Assembly: GCF_014904755.1 (NCBI RefSeq)
Contig: NZ_JACZFQ010000023.1
Coordinates: 1 to 64,000, forward strand
DNA: 64,000 bases
From: Neoluteolibacter marinus
Lineage (GTDB): Bacteria; Verrucomicrobiota; Verrucomicrobiia; Verrucomicrobiales; Akkermansiaceae
Direction: 5' to 3'
Shown: piece by piece, positions 54,510-61,950 of the stretch
How the letters are laid out: each line of letters opens with the position of its first letter
Numbering within the stretch: the stretch's first letter is position 1
Position numbers and translations under genes: made by a program
The notes under the pieces: model-generated
Database searches by the model: none
What the model saw: the letters and a program-made list of their open reading frames with translations, nothing else
What the model was told of the DNA's origin: nothing

Positions 54510-55160
54510 ATGAGATTGCTCGTCGTCGAGGATGACCCGCTGCTGCTGCACAGCCTGCGCGAGGGCTTGCGCGAGGAAAACTACGCCGTCGATACCGCCA
54601 CCGATGGCGCGACGGGGCTCGAGATGGCGCTGGAGATCGACTTCGACGCGATCGTGCTCGACGGCATGCTCCCGGAGCTCGACGGCTGGGACGTGCTCGG
54701 GCGGCTGCGGGCCGCGAAAGCGACGCCGGTGCTGATGCTCACCGCCCGCGACGGCGTGCCGGACCGCATCCGCGGCCTCGACGCCGGCGCCGATGACTAC
54801 CTCACCAAGCCCTTCGACTTCGACGAATTGCTCGCCCGTCTGCGCGCGCTGATCCGGCGCAACCGCGGCCAGCCCAGCAACCGCATCCTGCTCGGCGACC
54901 TTGTCCTCGACTTGTCGACGCGGACCCTCGGCCGGGGGACGGACCCCATTCCCCTGACCCCGCGCGAGTACGCTTTGGTCGAGTACCTCGCGCTGCACCG
55001 CGGCTCGGTGGTCAGCCGCATCGTCCTCTACGAGCATCTCTTCGACGAAAGCGACGACACGCTTTCCAACCTGCTCGATGTCCACGTTTCGAACATCCGC
55101 AAGAAGGTGCGGCCCGACTTCATTACCACCCGCCGCGGCCACGGCTACTGCATCGAATGA
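54510..55160 (+). CDS. OmpR-family response regulator
   Basis: A 216-residue two-component regulator. The receiver domain (residues 1-115) has the acidic pair EDD at 7-9, phospho-acceptor Asp51 in AIVLDGMLPELDGWDVL and the conserved LTKPFDFDELLARLRA lysine. The C-terminal winged helix (about 125-216) ends with SNLLDVHVSNIRKKV and GHGYCIE. It follows the efflux permease by 9 nt and overlaps the kinase gene by 4 nt, so it probably controls the pump operon itself. Confidence 0.95.
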   Translation: MRLLVVEDDPLLLHSLREGLREENYAVDTATDGATGLEMALEIDFDAIVLDGMLPELDGWDVLGRLRAAKATPVLMLTARDGVPDRIRGLDAGADDYLTKPFDFDELLARLRALIRRNRGQPSNRILLGDLVLDLSTRTLGRGTDPIPLTPREYALVEYLALHRGSVVSRIVLYEHLFDESDDTLSNLLDVHVSNIRKKVRPDFITTRRGHGYCIE

Positions 55161-56605
55161 AGCTGCCGTTCCATTCCATCCGCTGGCGGCTGCAGCTCTG
55201 GCACGCCCTCATCTCGCTGTCCCTGATCGTCGCGGTCTGCCTGTTGGCCTACCGCATGGCCGCCGAGGAGCGCCAGCGGCAGATCGACCGCAGCCTGTTC
55301 GGCTTCGAGCGCTTCTTCTTCCGCCAACTCTTCCTCGAGGCCGCGGAGCGGAAGGACGACTCGCCGCCGAAGTCCGCCGAACTCCGTTCCGCCTTGCTGG
55401 CGCTGCGCGATGCCGACCCGCTGCCGGCGCGCTTCCGCGGGGTCTTCGACGCCGGCGAGCCCTACCTCGGATTCTGGGATTCGGATGGCACGCTGCTCTT
55501 TCTGTCCCCGAACGCCCCGCCGGGGCTGCGCAAACCCACCTTCGCGCCCGATGACGACCTGGAACTCGTCACCTCCGGCCACCTGCGGGAACTGCACCAC
55601 CGGCACGGGCCGGGCATCGCCTTGGCTGTCGGTCGCGACATGGGCGATGAACTCGCCGCGCTCGGACGCTTCCGGCTGTTTCTCGCGCTCGGCGGCGGCG
55701 GTCTGTTGCTGGCGGCCCTCGCCGGGGGCTGGTGGCTCGCCGGCCGCGCCCTGAAACCGATCGACGCCATCTCCCACACCGCCAACCGGATCGCCGCCGG
55801 CAACCTCGACGAGCGCATCGCCATCGCCGAGAGCGACAGCGAGCTCGACCAGCTTGCCCGCATCCTCAATGACACCTTCGGCCGCCTCGCCGACGCGGTC
55901 GAGCGCCAGAAGCGCTTCACCGCCGACGCTTCCCACGAGCTGCGCACCCCGCTGACGATCATCCTTTCCGAAACCCAGCGCGGTTTGAAGCGCGAGCGCG
56001 AACCGGCCGACTACCAGCAACTCCTCAGCCATTGCCAGACCGCCGCGCAACGGATGCGCGGCCTGGTCGACTCGTTGCTCATCCTCGCCCGCGAGGACCA
56101 GCCCGACGACCGCTGCACGCGTGTCCCCTGCGACCTCGCGGAAATCGCCAACCGCCTGGCCGACCGGATGGAGCCCCTGGCTGCCGGCCATGGCACCCTC
56201 ATCCACCGCAAGCTCCAGCCAGCGCCCATCGACGGCGACCCCGAGCTGCTCGACACCCTCGTCCAGAACCTCCTCTCCAACGCGCTTTCCCATCCGCCCC
56301 CCGGCACGGCGGTCACAATCCGCACCGGGGTCCGGGACGACCGGGTGGAACTCGAGGTCCACGATGCCGGCCCCGGCATTCCCCCGGAACACCTGCCTAA
56401 GATCTTCGACCGCTTTTACCGGATCGACCGGGCGCGCACCCAGGGATCGGGCCACAGCGGCCTCGGTCTGGCCATCGTGCGGTCGATCGCCGATTCCTCC
56501 GGAGGCACCATCGAGGTCGAAAGCAGTCCCGGCCAAGGCACCCGCTTCAGGGTCCGCTTCCCGCGATCGCGTAATGGCGAACGGGGGCAAAATCGGACAT
56601 TATGA
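55157..56605 (+). CDS. Sensor histidine kinase of the efflux operon
   Basis: A 482-residue membrane kinase. Two membrane helices (about 14-34 and 175-197) flank a periplasmic sensor of about 140 residues. HAMP (GRALKPIDAISHTANRIAAGNLDERI) follows, then the H-box FTADASHELRTPLTIILSETQRG, N-box LVQNLLSNALSHPP and the G-boxes VHDAGPGIPPEHLPKIFDRFYRID and GHSGLGLAIVRSI. The domain normally ends at FRVRFPR; the last 12 codons here (SRNGERGQNRTL) are a tail created by the repeat sequence that begins at 56589, which suggests a later insertion at the 3' end. Confidence 0.93.
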   Translation: MKLPFHSIRWRLQLWHALISLSLIVAVCLLAYRMAAEERQRQIDRSLFGFERFFFRQLFLEAAERKDDSPPKSAELRSALLALRDADPLPARFRGVFDAGEPYLGFWDSDGTLLFLSPNAPPGLRKPTFAPDDDLELVTSGHLRELHHRHGPGIALAVGRDMGDELAALGRFRLFLALGGGGLLLAALAGGWWLAGRALKPIDAISHTANRIAAGNLDERIAIAESDSELDQLARILNDTFGRLADAVERQKRFTADASHELRTPLTIILSETQRGLKREREPADYQQLLSHCQTAAQRMRGLVDSLLILAREDQPDDRCTRVPCDLAEIANRLADRMEPLAAGHGTLIHRKLQPAPIDGDPELLDTLVQNLLSNALSHPPPGTAVTIRTGVRDDRVELEVHDAGPGIPPEHLPKIFDRFYRIDRARTQGSGHSGLGLAIVRSIADSSGGTIEVESSPGQGTRFRVRFPRSRNGERGQNRTL

Positions 56606-56893
56606 GCGCCGTTAAGGACATGTAGTAAGCACAGCGCCCCCCAAAAAGGGCCCCCGGACACTGGAACGGTTCCCCCCTCTAGTGTCCGGGGACTTTTTCT
56701 GTACGGCCATCGCCTCCATGGAAGAGACGGGTGCATCCCCGGAATCCGCCCCCCGCGATGACGTAATGGAGTTCCTCAGCAAATTCGGACATTATCCGAT
56801 TGTTGACCGTCACAGGTCTCAGAATTTCCCCTCCTTCTTCCCTTCGGGAAAACCCTCGGACACCGGGGCTCCCCCCAACGGTGTCCGCGGGTT
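56589..56893. repeat. Two similarly built palindromic units in a non-coding stretch
   Basis: The 394-nt gap after the kinase gene has no credible gene. It holds two units of like design: the word AAA(A/T)TCGGACATTAT (56589-56603 and 56781-56795), then 60-72 nt, then a GGACAC…GTGTCC palindrome. Unit 1 palindrome: CCCCGGACACT/AGTGTCCGGGG (56652-56662, 56681-56691). Unit 2 palindrome: AACCC-T-CGGACACCG with CGGTGTCCG-C-GGGTT (56851-56893, 14 of 15 paired). Looks like a tandem copy of a small repeat or a decayed element end. Confidence 0.6.
56652..56691 (+). terminator. Likely terminator of the efflux/two-component operon
   Basis: An 11-bp perfect stem (CCCCGGACACT / AGTGTCCGGGG) with an 18-nt loop, followed by ACTTTTTCT. 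It is also the palindrome of repeat unit 1, so terminator function may be incidental. Confidence 0.6.
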
Positions 56894-56939
56894 ACCCGGA
56901 GGGAGAGATTCTCCAGAAGGACTCCGGTCCAGAACGAGA

Positions 56940-56974
56940 AACGCCGTCCGGAGTGGCGACTTCCGGACGGCGTT
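56940..56974. terminator. Terminator after the minus-strand propeller gene
   Basis: A 12-bp perfect stem (AACGCCGTCCGG / CCGGACGGCGTT) with an 11-nt loop lies 25 nt beyond the stop of the gene at 57000-58214. Read on the minus strand it is followed by TCTCGTT, a weak T-run; on the plus strand by GATTTTT. Confidence 0.7.
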
Positions 56975-56999
56975 GATTTTTCCAGGGGTTGGCCTGCGC

Positions 57000-58214
57000 C
57001 TATTTGACGTCCAGGCAGACCGCCTCGCCCTTGTTGCTGCGGGCGAAGATCTTGCCGTCTCCGAACGCAACCGGGGCCCAGCAAAGGGGCGACAGCGCCT
57101 TGACCCGGCCGTGCTCGGTCCAGCCGTCCTTGGCCGGCTCGCCGCAAATGATTTCGCCGGTCTCGGCGAGGATCACCAGGGTGTCGCCGACCATCAACGA
57201 GCTGCCGCGGGTCCCCGGCATCCGTTCCTTCCAACGGATGTCCCCGCTGCGCATGTCCATGCGGATCAGCTCGGCATCGATGTTCTTGTCGCCGAACACG
57301 CCGACAATGTCGCCATCCACCAGGATGCTGTTCTGGAAGATCATGCGGGTGTCCTCTTCCTTGTGCAGCACCGTCGGCTTGCCGCCGGCGACATCGATCA
57401 CGGTGTAGCCCATGCCATATCCCGAAGCCAGGAACATCATCCCGTCGTGATACTGCGGGTTGCTGGCGTTGATGTCGTAAGAGGTCCGCCAAGTGAAATC
57501 GAAGAGCGGCTTGCCCTCGGCGGAGAGATCGTAGGCCACCAGCTCGCGACCGTGGAAGGCCGCCAGCGCCGGTTTGCCCTTGTAGTCGAAGAAGACCGGT
57601 GCGGCATAGCCGGGCTTGGTGCTGTCACCCGATTTCCAACGCACTTCGCCTGTCGCCTTGTCGAGGGCATACACGCCGCCGTCCTTCGCGCAGGGCAGGC
57701 AATAGAGCAGGTCTCCTTGCACCAACGGCGATGCCGAGTAGCCCCAGCTCGGTGCCTTGCCCTTGAAGTCCGTCTGGTAGTGCTTGTGCCATTTCGGCTG
57801 GCCGTCGGCCATCGCCAGGCAGAACAGGTTACCGGTCCGGCTGAGGGTGTAGACCACGTCCCCGTCGATGGTGGGCGTGCAGTTCGGCCCGCCGTCGTAG
57901 AGCTTCGGGTCCAGTTTTTCGGGATACTTGTAGGTCCACACCTCGTCACCGGTGGCGGTGTCGAAGCACCAGACGATGTCCGTGTTGTCCTTGTTCCCCA
58001 TCACCACCACCTTGTTGCCGGAGATGGCGAAGCTGGTGCAGCCCTGGCCGAGCTGCTTGCGCCAGAGTTCCTTCGGGGCGTTGTCCTTCCAGTCCGTGCG
58101 GAGGGTCCCCTCGATCTTCGCAGCACCGTCCGGCCCGAGATAGCGGGGCCAGTCCTGGGCATGCGAGACGACAGGCAGAAGCAAGGCGGCGGAGAGAAGC
58201 GGAATCCTGTTCAT
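57000..58214 (-). CDS. PQQ-like beta-propeller protein
   Basis: A 404-residue exported protein (signal peptide MNRIPLLSAALLLPVVSHA-QD). It starts with DWPRYLGPDGAAKIEGTLRTDW, the usual opening of verrucomicrobial and planctomycete PQQ-like propellers. Blades repeat the pattern W-x-F-D-x-A-T-G-D-E-V-W-T, YALDKATGEVRWKSG, YAVIDVAGGKP. No enzyme-specific residues of quinoprotein dehydrogenases (paired cysteines, calcium Asp) are evident, so a binding or scaffolding role is more likely than catalysis. The next gene upstream on the same strand encodes a second propeller; the two probably share a transcript (42 nt apart). Confidence 0.85.
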   Translation of the reverse strand: MNRIPLLSAALLLPVVSHAQDWPRYLGPDGAAKIEGTLRTDWKDNAPKELWRKQLGQGCTSFAISGNKVVVMGNKDNTDIVWCFDTATGDEVWTYKYPEKLDPKLYDGGPNCTPTIDGDVVYTLSRTGNLFCLAMADGQPKWHKHYQTDFKGKAPSWGYSASPLVQGDLLYCLPCAKDGGVYALDKATGEVRWKSGDSTKPGYAAPVFFDYKGKPALAAFHGRELVAYDLSAEGKPLFDFTWRTSYDINASNPQYHDGMMFLASGYGMGYTVIDVAGGKPTVLHKEEDTRMIFQNSILVDGDIVGVFGDKNIDAELIRMDMRSGDIRWKERMPGTRGSSLMVGDTLVILAETGEIICGEPAKDGWTEHGRVKALSPLCWAPVAFGDGKIFARSNKGEAVCLDVK

Positions 58215-58256
58215 GACCGGTGATCCTAGGCCAACTCCCGGCGGCGGCAAGTTGCA

Positions 58257-59690
58257 TCACTCCGACCGGAACGCGCGCAGCTTCTCCTGCGTCCGCAGAT
58301 AGCAGAGATCGCCGTCGAAAATCGGCGTGCTGCGGAAGGGTTCCACCTTGGTCCGCGAGACCTCCGCGAAATCCTTGCCCGGCTTCACGAACGCCGCGTT
58401 GCCATCCTCCGCCCCGACGAAAATCACATCGCCCGCCAGCGTCAGGCTCGGGTAGGCGGTCCCGGTGAAGCCCTTCACCTTCTCCTTGTAGAAGACCTCG
58501 CCGCTGGCGGCATCGAGCGCCTGCATCCAGTACTCGCGGGAAATCAGATAGACGATGCCGTCATGGACGAGAGGCGAGGAGTAGTAGCGGTTCTTGTCGA
58601 CCTCGGTGTGCCAGACTTGCTTCAAACCGTCCTTCTCCAGGGCCTCCGCGCTCGCCGGGATCTCCAGGCAATAGGCGTCGCCCTGCTCGCCCTCGCAGCC
58701 GTGGGCGGTGTAGATGCGGTTGCCGATCACCGACGGGGTGTTGAAGAAGCACCACGGCTTCGCGTCCGTCCTGAAATCCTGTGAGGGCAGCTTCTTGCCG
58801 TCGCTCACCCGGAAGAGCTCGCCTCGACAGGTGTAGAGGTAGTGCTTGCCCGCAACCTCGAAGCTCGCCGGGGCATTGAAGGTCACGCCGCCGGCCGGCG
58901 CCCGCCAGAGTTCGGACCCGTCCGCGGGATCGAGCGCCACATAGTCGCCGAAGCGGATGATCAGCTTGCCATCCACCAGGGTCGGCGAGGTGGCGCCGCC
59001 CCAGTCGTGGTCCGGGTTGTCGGTCCGCTTGTGCCAAAGGCGCTTGCCGTCGAGGTCGTAGCAAACGACCACGCCGATCCCGAAGCAGGCCCAGACGCGC
59101 TTCCCGTCGGAGACCGGGGTGTAGGACGAGTAGCCGTTCACATCATGGGCGGGCGGCTTGTCCATCGCCTGCCCCACCGGCCCGAGGGTCTTCTTCAGGT
59201 CGTCGATCCGCTTCCTCAACTCCTCGACCTCGGCCCGCAGTTCCTGGTTCCCCCGGTCCCGGCGCATCCGGCGTTGGGCCCGGTAAAGTTCCCGCTCCAG
59301 CGGTTCGGTCTGCTTGCTCAGCTCCGCCGCCTTCGCCTTGGCGGCCTCGATCTCCTCCCGCTTGCCGGGCGTCATCTCGATCAGATCGACGTATTCGTTC
59401 GGCTTCTGCCAGAGGATCTCCCCGCTTTGGGCATCCGCGCAGACCAGGGTCGCGGGTTCGGCGGTGAAGAACAGCTTCCCGTCGACCAGGATCGGGCAAC
59501 CGTTGCTGGGCGCGGCCAGCGGCTTTTCCCACGCCACCCGCGACGCGTCCGTCCAGTCGAGGGCGGGCTGCGCCCCGGGGTAGAGCCCGTTGCCACCGTT
59601 GCGCCAGGCCGGGACATCCGCGGCCGCCAATGGAGAGAGGGACCCGGCGACAACCAGGCCGAACGAAATCGGGAGATGGAGGATTTTCAT
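58257..59690 (-). CDS. PQQ-like beta-propeller protein with coiled-coil insertion
   Basis: A 477-residue exported protein (signal peptide MKILHLPISFGLVVAGSLSPLAAA). Propeller blades (LVCADAQSGEILWQKPNEYV, VVCYDLDGKRLWHKRTDNPDHDWGGATSPTLVDGKLIIRFGDYVALDPADGSELWRAP, YWMQALDAASGEVFYKEKVKG) flank a charged coiled coil of about 70 residues at 115-185 (REEIEAAKAKAAELSKQTEPLERELYRAQRRM…). Insertion of a coiled coil inside a propeller suggests oligomerisation or partner docking. Divergent from the TonB-dependent receptor gene, sharing the 168-nt region 59691-59858. Start at 59690 fixed by the signal peptide. Confidence 0.83.
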   Translation of the reverse strand: MKILHLPISFGLVVAGSLSPLAAADVPAWRNGGNGLYPGAQPALDWTDASRVAWEKPLAAPSNGCPILVDGKLFFTAEPATLVCADAQSGEILWQKPNEYVDLIEMTPGKREEIEAAKAKAAELSKQTEPLERELYRAQRRMRRDRGNQELRAEVEELRKRIDDLKKTLGPVGQAMDKPPAHDVNGYSSYTPVSDGKRVWACFGIGVVVCYDLDGKRLWHKRTDNPDHDWGGATSPTLVDGKLIIRFGDYVALDPADGSELWRAPAGGVTFNAPASFEVAGKHYLYTCRGELFRVSDGKKLPSQDFRTDAKPWCFFNTPSVIGNRIYTAHGCEGEQGDAYCLEIPASAEALEKDGLKQVWHTEVDKNRYYSSPLVHDGIVYLISREYWMQALDAASGEVFYKEKVKGFTGTAYPSLTLAGDVIFVGAEDGNAAFVKPGKDFAEVSRTKVEPFRSTPIFDGDLCYLRTQEKLRAFRSE

Positions 59691-59858
59691 GAAAATTGTT
59701 GGAAGAAAACCGGTGCGAACACGTCCTGACAATCGCAAGCAACCCCTGTTAGTCGGCAAAGGTTGCTCGAAAAGTTCCGATGACAAGCAGTTGCCAGCTT
59801 GGGATTGACCCGTCCCCATCCATTCACAGACTCCCGTCACGATCCTCGAAAAAACCGC

Positions 59859-61937
59859 ATGTCCACCACCCTAGGCCCCCTTTGTTCCGCCTCCTTCGCC
59901 TTCGCATTCTCCGGAGCCCTGCTTGCCCAGGATGCCGACCTGCTCGACCCCACCATCGTCGAGGCGGAACGGGTCGAGGATGAACTTTCCGCTGTCAGCG
60001 TGATTTCCCGGGATTCGCTGGAGCTGTTCCAGGCACGCTCCTTCTCCGACCTCACCGGACTCGTTCCCGGCTTCAACATCGTCTCGGCCGACTCGCGGGG
60101 TTTCGGCCAGGTCGTCGCGATGCGCGGATCGACCAACACCCTTTTCTTCGGTCCGCCGGCACTCGGCCTCTACGTCGACGATGTCCCGCTGGGCGACGCG
60201 TACAGCTACCCGTCCGAGCTGCTCGAGCTTTCCGAGGTCCGGGTTCACCGCGGTCCGCAGGGTCCTTACTTCGGCCGCAACGGCGCCGCGGGCATGGTGG
60301 AAATGTTCACCCCGCGCCCCGGCGACGAAAACGTCACCCAACTCACCGCCGAGTACGGATCCTACGACCACGTCGGTCTCGGGTTGCTCACCTCCGGCCC
60401 CCTCGGCGGGGATTTCTCCTACAGCCTCCAGCTCTTCCACGACCAGCGCGACGGATATGTCCGCAATGCCTTCTACGGCACCGAGCTCGATGACCGCGAG
60501 GCCAGCGGCGGACTCCTGAACCTCTACTGGAATCCCTGCGATGACTTCGAGCTGCGGCTGCGCTTCTACGCCGAGACCATCAACGACGGCTCCCAGCGCC
60601 TGACCTCGCTGTTCAGCCCGGACCCGTTCACCGACTCCTCCGACTTCCCGGGCGCGACCGACCTGGAGCGCTACCAGACTTCCATTCACTCGCGCAAGGA
60701 CCTCGACTGGGGGAAAATCGAAACCATCTCGAGCTACCAGACCTGGGATCTCGACCCGTCGACCGTCGACCTCGACCTCACCTTCGCCAACCCGTTCAAC
60801 GGCTTCGCCGACTCCCGCTCGACCATCACGCAGCACCAGGACCTGATCTCCAACGAGCTCCGCTTCTCGTCCAATGACGACGCCACCCCGGTGAGTTGGC
60901 GCGCGGGGCTGTTCCAGATGTGGATCGAAAACGAGGGCCTGGCCTCCCGCCAGTTCCCGGTTTTCTTCCCGGTGGCCGCCACGATCATCGAGGACACCAA
61001 CTTCTCGATCGAGCAGCTCAACCTCGCCGCTTACGGCAATTTCACCTGGCATGCCACCGACCGCATGGCCGTCGATGCCGGCCTGCGGGTCGACTACCAC
61101 GAATCGGAGATCGACCGAGTGATGCGGACCACCACGGTACCGAACTTCGGCATTCCAAACACCACGGTCCGCGGCGGCCAGGATGAATGGTTCGTCTCCC
61201 CCGCCCTCGGCGTGACCTACGGCGTGACCGACGCGGTCGATGTCTTCGTCCGCTCGAGCATCGGCAACAAGCCCTCCGGCTACTCCGCCTACGCCGACAC
61301 CCTCGCGCTCGCCGCCTTCGACCGCGAGCAGAACTGGTCGAACGAGATCGGCATCCAGTACGACTGCCCGGCCTACGACCTCCGCGTCGGGCTCCGCGGC
61401 TTCTGGGACCAGATCGACGACTACCAGTTCAACGAGTCGGTCCCCAACTCCACCAACTTCGTCATCGTCAACGCCGACGAGGTCACCTCGCGCGGCGTCG
61501 AGCTCGACCTCGCCTGGACCCCGACCGATCACCTGACCGTCCGCGGCAGCTTCGGCTACGTCGACGCGGAGTTCGATTCCTACCAGAGCCCTTTCAATCC
61601 GGCCACCTACTACAACGGCCGCAAGGTGCCCTTCGTCCCCGAATACACCGGCAGCGCCGGCATCCGCTACGACTTCGACTGCGGCTTCTACGCCCAGACC
61701 TCGGTCCGGGTGAGCGGTCCCACCCGCTACGACGCCGCCAACACCACCACCTTCACCCAGGACGCCTACTTCAACTGGGACGCCGAGATCGGCTACAACT
61801 GGGAGAACTTCAGCATCGCCCTTTACGGCCGGAACCTTCTGGATGAAGAATACTACACCTTCGTCAATCCGCAGGTGTTCGCCGGAGCCCCCGGCGACCC
61901 ACAGATCTTCGGCCTGCGCGTCCGCACCATGTTCTGA
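59859..61937 (+). CDS. TonB-dependent outer-membrane receptor
   Basis: A 692-residue receptor. Signal peptide (MSTTLGPLCSASFAFAFSGALLA-QD) is followed by a TonB-box-like TIVEAERVEDE. The plug domain spans about residues 45-155 (VISRDSLELFQARSFSDLTGLVPGFNIVSADSRGFGQVVAMRGS, YVDDVPLGDAYSYPSELLELSEVRVHRGPQGPYFGRNGAAG) and the beta barrel follows, ending GLRVRTMF with the outer-membrane C-terminal Phe. It imports an unknown substrate using the proton motive force; siderophore, cobalamin and glycan receptors share this fold. PQQ-like propeller genes on both sides suggest linked function. Confidence 0.93.
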   Translation: MSTTLGPLCSASFAFAFSGALLAQDADLLDPTIVEAERVEDELSAVSVISRDSLELFQARSFSDLTGLVPGFNIVSADSRGFGQVVAMRGSTNTLFFGPPALGLYVDDVPLGDAYSYPSELLELSEVRVHRGPQGPYFGRNGAAGMVEMFTPRPGDENVTQLTAEYGSYDHVGLGLLTSGPLGGDFSYSLQLFHDQRDGYVRNAFYGTELDDREASGGLLNLYWNPCDDFELRLRFYAETINDGSQRLTSLFSPDPFTDSSDFPGATDLERYQTSIHSRKDLDWGKIETISSYQTWDLDPSTVDLDLTFANPFNGFADSRSTITQHQDLISNELRFSSNDDATPVSWRAGLFQMWIENEGLASRQFPVFFPVAATIIEDTNFSIEQLNLAAYGNFTWHATDRMAVDAGLRVDYHESEIDRVMRTTTVPNFGIPNTTVRGGQDEWFVSPALGVTYGVTDAVDVFVRSSIGNKPSGYSAYADTLALAAFDREQNWSNEIGIQYDCPAYDLRVGLRGFWDQIDDYQFNESVPNSTNFVIVNADEVTSRGVELDLAWTPTDHLTVRGSFGYVDAEFDSYQSPFNPATYYNGRKVPFVPEYTGSAGIRYDFDCGFYAQTSVRVSGPTRYDAANTTTFTQDAYFNWDAEIGYNWENFSIALYGRNLLDEEYYTFVNPQVFAGAPGDPQIFGLRVRTMF

Positions 61938-61950
61938 AACTGTCATTCCC

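Noticed and set aside
56606-56999. Intact insertion sequence or a coding gene in the gap
   Set aside because: No transposase-like protein in any frame and no clear terminal inverted repeats or target duplication; only the palindromic units are supported.
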